Source of the DNA: Pseudonocardia sp. HH130629-09
Lineage (GTDB): Bacteria > Actinomycetota > Actinomycetes > Mycobacteriales > Pseudonocardiaceae
Length of the DNA stretch: 64,000 nt
NCBI RefSeq assembly: GCF_001294645.1
Contig: NZ_CP011868.1
Span: 3,844,001-3,908,000, forward strand
Reading direction: 5' to 3'
Shown here: in pieces, positions 59,923-64,000 of the stretch
Numbering within the stretch: the first letter of the stretch is position 1
Layout of the letters: every line of letters starts with the position of its first letter
Translations under genes and position numbers: made by a program
The notes under the pieces: generated by a model
What the model saw: the letters and a program-made list of their open reading frames with translations, nothing else
What the model was told of the DNA's origin: nothing
Databases searched by the model: none

Positions 59923-61219
59923 ATGGGACGCTGGACCGACCTCGTCGAACGGCACGACCCCTCCGGAGTCCTCGACCGGCTCGACGGACGGCCCGCCCAC
60001 GAGATCGCCGACGCGCTGGCCCGGATGGAACCGGTCGACGCGGGATGGGTGTTCCGGCTGCTCGACAAGGACCGCGCGCTCAACGTGTTCGAGGAGCTCT
60101 CGACCCGGTCGACCAGCAGGAGCTGCTGGCCGGGCTGCGCGACGACGCCGTGACCGCCCTGGTCGAGGACACGGATCCCGACGACCGCGCACGAATGCTC
60201 GGCGAGGCCCCCGCGAAGGTCGCGACCCGGATGCTCGCCGGGCTCTCGGCCTCGGAGCGGGAGATGACCGCGGCGCTGCTGGGCTACCCCGACGGCTCGG
60301 TCGGGCGGGGTGATGACCCCGGAGACCGTCGCCGTACCGCTGCACAGCAGCGTGACCGAGGCACTGGCCGTCGTGCGACGCAAGGGCGCCCGCGCCGAGA
60401 CCGTCTACACCCTCGCCGTCACCGACGCCGGGCGCCGGGTGATCGGCACCGTCTCGCTGCGCGACCTGGTGCTGGCCCGCCCGGACCACGGGTGCGGGCC
60501 ACCGACACCGCCGAGGACGCCGCACGGCTGATGGGCGAGGCGAACCTGCTCGACCTGCTGGTCGTCGACTCCGAGGACCGGCTGCTGGGCCTGCTCACCA
60601 TCGACGACGCCGTCGAGATCCTGGAGCCGGCCGACACCGAGGACACCGCCCGCCAGTCCGGTGCGACGCCGTGGTCGGGCCACTGCATGTACGTGCGGGT
60701 CACGAAGCTGGCGCGCACCCGCGCGGTGTGGCTGGCGGTGCTGCTGCTCGCCGCGGTGCTCACGGTCAACGTGCTCCAGATCTTCGAGGACGCCCTGGAA
60801 CAGGTCACCGCGTTGGCCCTGTTCATCCCGCTGCTCGTGGGCACCGGCGGCAACGCCGGTGCCCAGTCCGCATCGGCGGCGGTCCGGGCGATCGCCGTCG
60901 GGGAGGTGCGGCTGGCCGACCTGCCCGCCGTCGTCTGGCGGGAGCTGCGGGTCGGGCTGCTGTGCTGGGCACCCTGCTCGGCGCGCTCGGCCTGCTCGTC
61001 GCGTCGCTGCTGGTCGGGGTCCAGGTCGCCGTCGTGGTAGCGGTGACCCTGGTGGCGATCTGCGGCTGGGCGGCGACGGTCGGCGCGACGATGCCGCTGC
61101 TGGCCCGCCGGGTCGGGATCGACCCGGCGGTGGTGTCCGCTCCCCTGGTCACGACCCTGGTCGACGCGACCGGGCTGCTGATCTACTTCTCGGTCGCCCG
61201 GCTGGTGCTGGGGCTCTGA
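59923..61219 (+). pseudogene. mgtE: MgtE-type magnesium transporter with about four frameshifts
   Basis: Consecutive MgtE blocks appear in alternating frames: N-domain 'DLVERHDPSGVLDRLDGRPAHEIADALARM'; 'DPVDQQELLAGLRDDAVTALVEDTDPDDRARMLGEAP'; CBS domains 'MTPETVAVPLHSSVTEALAVVRRKGARAETVYTLAVTD' and 'EANLLDLLVVDSEDRLLGLLTIDDAVEIL'; membrane part 'LFIPLLVGTGGNAGAQSASAAVRAIAVGEVRLADLP'; and 'GVQVAVVVAVTLVAICGWAATVGATMPLLARRVGIDPAVVSAP'. Frame changes fall near 60100, 60310, 60495 and 60965. It is either a pseudogene or affected by sequencing indels. Its end overlaps the opposing TerC gene by about 37 nt. Confidence 0.85.
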
Positions 61220-62334
61220 CCGGCGCGCACGGTGTCGTCGCCATGACCGGTGACGTCGCCGTGACCGGCGGCCCCGCCGTCGTGGCCCGCGTCGTCGGAG
61301 CCGGTGCCCCCGGAGCCGGTGCCGGCAGCAGCGGAGGGGGCGTCACCGGCCGCGGCGGCGCGGCCGCGCGAGACCACCAGGCTCGCGACGGCGGCGACGG
61401 CGATCGTCCCGGTGATGACCAGCAGCGACAGCCAGATCGGCACCTCGGGCACCGGCACCGGCTGCCCGCCGTTGATGAACGGCACGTTGTTCTCGTGCAG
61501 CGCGTGCAGGGTGAGCTTGACGCCGATGAACGCGAGGATCACCGAGAGGCCGTGCGCCAGGTAGATCAGGCGCTCCAGCAGGCCGCCGATCAGGAAGTAC
61601 AGCTGGCGCAGGCCGAGCAGGGCGAAGGCGTTCGCGGTGAACACCAGGAACGGCTCCTGGGTGAGGCCGAAGATCGCCGGGATCGAGTCGAACGCGAACA
61701 GCAGGTCGGTAAGCCCGATCGCGACGACGACCAGCGCCATCGGGGTGAGGAGCCGCTTGCCGTCGATGCGGGTGACGAGCTTCGCGCCGTCGTACTCGGT
61801 GGAGGTGGGCAGCACCCTGCGGACCAGGCGGATGAGCCTCGAGTCACCGGCGTCGGCCTGCTCGTGGTCGTCGGAGGACAGCGCCTCGCGGATCTGGGAC
61901 CAGGCGAGCCAGAACAGGATGATCGCGAACAGGTAGAACACCGCGACGAACTGCTCGATGATGACCGCACCGACCGCGATGAACGCACCGCGCATGACGA
62001 TCGCTATCGCGATGCCGATCAGCAGCACCTTCTGCTGGTGCACCTTCGGCACCGCGAAGCTGGTCATGATCAGCAGGAAGACGAACAGGTTGTCGACCGA
62101 GAGGGCCTTCTCGGTCAGCCAACCGGCCATGTACTCGCCGCCGTACTGCCAGCCCGAGAAGACACCGACACCGACGCCGAACAGCAGGGCGATCGCGATG
62201 TAGCCGGCCGACCAGATCGCCGACTCGCGCAGCGTGGGCTCGTGCGGGTCACGGGCGTGCCCGACGAAGTCGAACACGAGCATGCCGATGACGACGGCGA
62301 CCGTCGCCAGCCACACCCAGAGGGGAACGTTCAT
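61183..62334 (-). CDS. TerC-family membrane protein (Alx/MeeF-type)
   Basis: 383-residue membrane protein with 8-9 helices. 'LTEKALSVDNLFVFLLIMTSFAVP' and 'GLTDLLFAFDSIPAIFGLTQEPFLVFTANAFALLGLRQLYFLI' are the two conserved TerC blocks with acidic membrane residues. A Gly/Ser/His-rich C-terminal tail (~330-383) follows. TerC proteins export Mn2+ or supply metal to secreted enzymes. The upstream Mn-type riboswitch fits manganese control. Confidence 0.93.
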   Translation of the reverse strand: MNVPLWVWLATVAVVIGMLVFDFVGHARDPHEPTLRESAIWSAGYIAIALLFGVGVGVFSGWQYGGEYMAGWLTEKALSVDNLFVFLLIMTSFAVPKVHQQKVLLIGIAIAIVMRGAFIAVGAVIIEQFVAVFYLFAIILFWLAWSQIREALSSDDHEQADAGDSRLIRLVRRVLPTSTEYDGAKLVTRIDGKRLLTPMALVVVAIGLTDLLFAFDSIPAIFGLTQEPFLVFTANAFALLGLRQLYFLIGGLLERLIYLAHGLSVILAFIGVKLTLHALHENNVPFINGGQPVPVPEVPIWLSLLVITGTIAVAAVASLVVSRGRAAAAGDAPSAAAGTGSGGTGSDDAGHDGGAAGHGDVTGHGDDTVRAGQSPSTSRATEK

Positions 62335-62344
62335 TGCGGGATCC

Positions 62345-62483
62345 TCCAGCGCAGATAGGAGCGCTGAAGGTCTCCTCCGCCCGCCGCGGTGACCGCGATG
62401 GACCGGCGCCACCGGGACCAGCTCGTCCTGGTTCCGTATTGACGGCGACGCCGTGTTCGGGAGTACTCCCCTTCGACCGGGCA
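62345..62483 (-). ncRNA. yybP-ykoY (manganese) riboswitch upstream of TerC
   Basis: On the minus strand the leader contains the family landmarks in order: AAGGGGAGTACTCCCG, then CGTCAATACGG, a variable hairpin region, and GGAGGAGACCTTCAGCG, ending about 12 nt before the TerC ATG near AGGATCC. These match the conserved stem P1/loop elements of the Mn2+-sensing yybP-ykoY riboswitch commonly found before TerC genes in actinobacteria. Boundaries are approximate. Confidence 0.85.
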
Positions 62484-62602
62484 AACGCTAGGGCATGGCC
62501 CTGGGTTCCGACAACCGGGGGTACGCGAGCCTCGTCACATCTGTCCGTTTCAGCCGTCGAACGCGCGGTCCCCGCCGACGACCCGGAACCGGCCCGGGGC
62601 TC

Positions 62603-63733
62603 TCAGCCCGCGGCGAGCCGGACGGTCGCGACCTCACGGGCCGGCTGCACCGGACGGGGGCCGGCGGGCAGCCTGCGGACGGCGGCGCGGGCCGTCGCGG
62701 AGGTGGCCGCCCGCGCGGCGGTCGGGCGGGCCGGGAGGGCCCCGGACCCTGCCACGGCCCGACGAGGCACGACGGGCAGCGGCCCGGTGCCCGACACCCG
62801 CGGCGCCGGGACGGTCGCGGCGGCGACGTGCGCGGGCCGCACCGGCTCCTCGGGCAGGACCGGCGGCACCGGCGTCGCCGGGCCCACCGCCACGGCGGGC
62901 AGCGGCCGGGACGGAGCGGGCTCGTCGCGGAACGGCGTCGGGACCGGCGACGGCCGGGTGTGCCCGCTCCCCCGCTCCAGCCGCTCGCAGCGCCCCCGGC
63001 CCCGGCCCGCGACCCGTGCGGCCAGCCGCAGCGCGGTGCGCGGCGCCTCCAGGTAGCCGACCAGTGCCCGGTACACCCAGCCCGGCGCGGACAGCTTGCG
63101 GCCGCGGGCCAGGTCGTCGAGCGAGCGGCGCACGACGTCGCGGGGGTCGAGCCACAGCGGGCCCTGCGGGTCGTCGTCGGCCCGGATCCGGCCCGCGGCG
63201 ACCGCGGTCACGGTGACCCCGGTGCCGTGCAGCGACGCCGCGACGGTGTCGCTGAACGCCAGCACCCAGGACTTCGACGCGCCGTAGGCGTTGCCCCCCG
63301 AGGGCAGGTAGCCGGCGACGCTCGCGATGTTGAGGACCCCTCCGTGGCCACGGACGGTCATCGCCGGGACCGCCGCGCGGGTGAGGCGCATCAGGGCCGT
63401 CACGTTGAGGTCGATCTCGCCGGTGAGCACCTCGAACGGCGCCTCGGCGAACACCGCGTCGGTCTCGACACCCGCGTTGTTGACCAGCACGTCGATCGGC
63501 AGGTCCCGGTCGGTGATCCGGCGCTCGACGGCGGCCAGCCCCGCCGGGTCGGTGAGGTCGGCGGGCAGCGTCTCCACGATCGCGCCGGTGGCCCGGCCGA
63601 CGGACTCGGCGACCTCGGCGAGGCGGGCGGCGTCGCGCGCCACGAGGACGACGGAGTACCCGCGCTCGGCGAGCTCGCGGGCGTAGACGGCGCCGAGCCC
63701 TCGGCTCGCTCCGGTCACCAGTGCAGTCGGCAT
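62603..63733 (-). CDS. Short-chain dehydrogenase/reductase with proline-rich tail
   Basis: 376-residue protein. Residues 1-~255 are a classical SDR: NAD(P) motif TGASRGLG, 'DVLVNNAGVE', catalytic Ser in 'LNIASVAGYLPSGG' and 'YGASK'. The last ~120 residues are Pro/Ala/Arg-rich low complexity with no recognisable domain, unusual for SDRs. ATG 63733. A normal SDR would end near 'LRLAARVAGRG', so the tail may be a read-on extension. Substrate unknown. Confidence 0.87.
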   Translation of the reverse strand: MPTALVTGASRGLGAVYARELAERGYSVVLVARDAARLAEVAESVGRATGAIVETLPADLTDPAGLAAVERRITDRDLPIDVLVNNAGVETDAVFAEAPFEVLTGEIDLNVTALMRLTRAAVPAMTVRGHGGVLNIASVAGYLPSGGNAYGASKSWVLAFSDTVAASLHGTGVTVTAVAAGRIRADDDPQGPLWLDPRDVVRRSLDDLARGRKLSAPGWVYRALVGYLEAPRTALRLAARVAGRGRGRCERLERGSGHTRPSPVPTPFRDEPAPSRPLPAVAVGPATPVPPVLPEEPVRPAHVAAATVPAPRVSGTGPLPVVPRRAVAGSGALPARPTAARAATSATARAAVRRLPAGPRPVQPAREVATVRLAAG

Positions 63734-63923
63734 GTCCGGGACGCTAGGACCCGGACGCTGTGGTGCCCCTGAGAAGGTCACGGCCCGCTGAGAGCCCGCT
63801 GAGACCCTTCCGGGACCGGTGACCCCGGGCCCGCCGCATCGTTCCACATCGCAATGCCATCTGGACTAACGTGCGCCCCCATCCGCTGCAACCGCGGGTA
63901 CCGGTCGAGACGAGGAGGTCCCT

Positions 63924-64000
63924 GTGGCAGGCAAGTTCGAGGTGTACGAGGACCGGGGCGGAAAGTTCCGGTTCCGGCTCAAGGCGAGCAACGGGCAGGT
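63924..64000 (+). CDS. YegP/DUF1508-like protein, 3' partial
   Basis: GTG 63924 after GAGGAGG. The visible 25 residues, MAGKFEVYEDRGGKFRFRLK then ASNGQ, match the start of the small YegP (UPF0339) proteins. The gene runs off the window end. Function unknown. Confidence 0.8.
   Translation, partial: MAGKFEVYEDRGGKFRFRLKASNGQ

Noticed and set aside
1..64000. tRNA, rRNA, CRISPR arrays, phage integrase or att sites
   Set aside because: None were recognised by eye on either strand; absence of small RNA genes cannot be guaranteed without a computed search.

Overview
The window is high-GC DNA from an actinomycete. GTG starts, ATGA/GTGA gene overlaps, an EmbABC-type arabinosyltransferase, an MPT70/83-like fasciclin lipoprotein and a DUF3040 protein point to a mycolata relative or the Pseudonocardiaceae. 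I lean to Pseudonocardia, but the sequence alone does not prove it. The dominant theme is scavenging of sulfur from organosulfur compounds. There are about ten luciferase-like (LLM) flavin monooxygenases, three SsuABC-type importers, a MetNIQ importer, peptide-type importers paired with LLM enzymes, an acyl-CoA-dehydrogenase-like monooxygenase, an OsmC protein, a cupin and a hydrolase/Rrf2 fusion.

Layout. 1-3.3 kb: peptide-type ABC importer whose binding protein is cut by an insertion sequence (IS). 3.26-9.65 kb: IS mosaic (IS5, IS256, IS21, IS256 fragment, IS30). 9.75-16.5 kb: fasciclin lipoprotein, arabinosyltransferase, leader peptide plus beta-carbonic anhydrase, XRE regulator and a divergent LLM. 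16.7-25.0 kb (minus strand): leader peptide, two NtaA/DszA-type LLMs, peptide-type importer, then a leader motif fused in frame to a 67-residue protein. 25.3-28.5 kb: leader peptide plus SsuABC. 28.6-34.4 kb: leader peptide, SsuC, SsuB, LLM, hydrolase-Rrf2 fusion, cupin, SsuA. 34.5-35.7 kb (minus): SsuD. 35.8-42.5 kb: leader peptide, acyl-CoA-dehydrogenase-like enzyme and LLM, split by nested IS481 and two IS3 copies. 42.6-44.7 kb (minus): decayed taurine-type importer with an internal inversion, preceded by a possible leader. 44.7-45.65 kb: second IS5-type element. 45.8-53.3 kb: leader plus OsmC, two LLMs, leader plus SsuCBAD. 53.3-54.8 kb (minus): decayed sulfate-activation and sulfotransferase operon. 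55.3-59.3 kb: MetQNI plus LLM. 59.4-64 kb: DUF3040, frameshifted mgtE, TerC behind a Mn-type riboswitch, SDR, start of a YegP-like gene.

The most striking feature is regulatory. At least six separate transcription units begin with a tiny ORF that ends at or near a Cys-Arg pair, almost always with the codon TGT. Five or six have a plausible promoter -10 element only 5-7 nt before the leader start, so these mRNAs are probably leaderless. Two leaders (before beta-carbonic anhydrase and before SsuA) share a second motif, LEPFWPxRR...ELCR. Two further Cys motifs have no stop and read into the next protein. I infer a cysteine-responsive, translation-coupled attenuation regulon. Small Cys-ending upstream ORFs are known in actinobacteria; the LEPFW type, the in-frame fusions and the link to carbonic anhydrase look less familiar.
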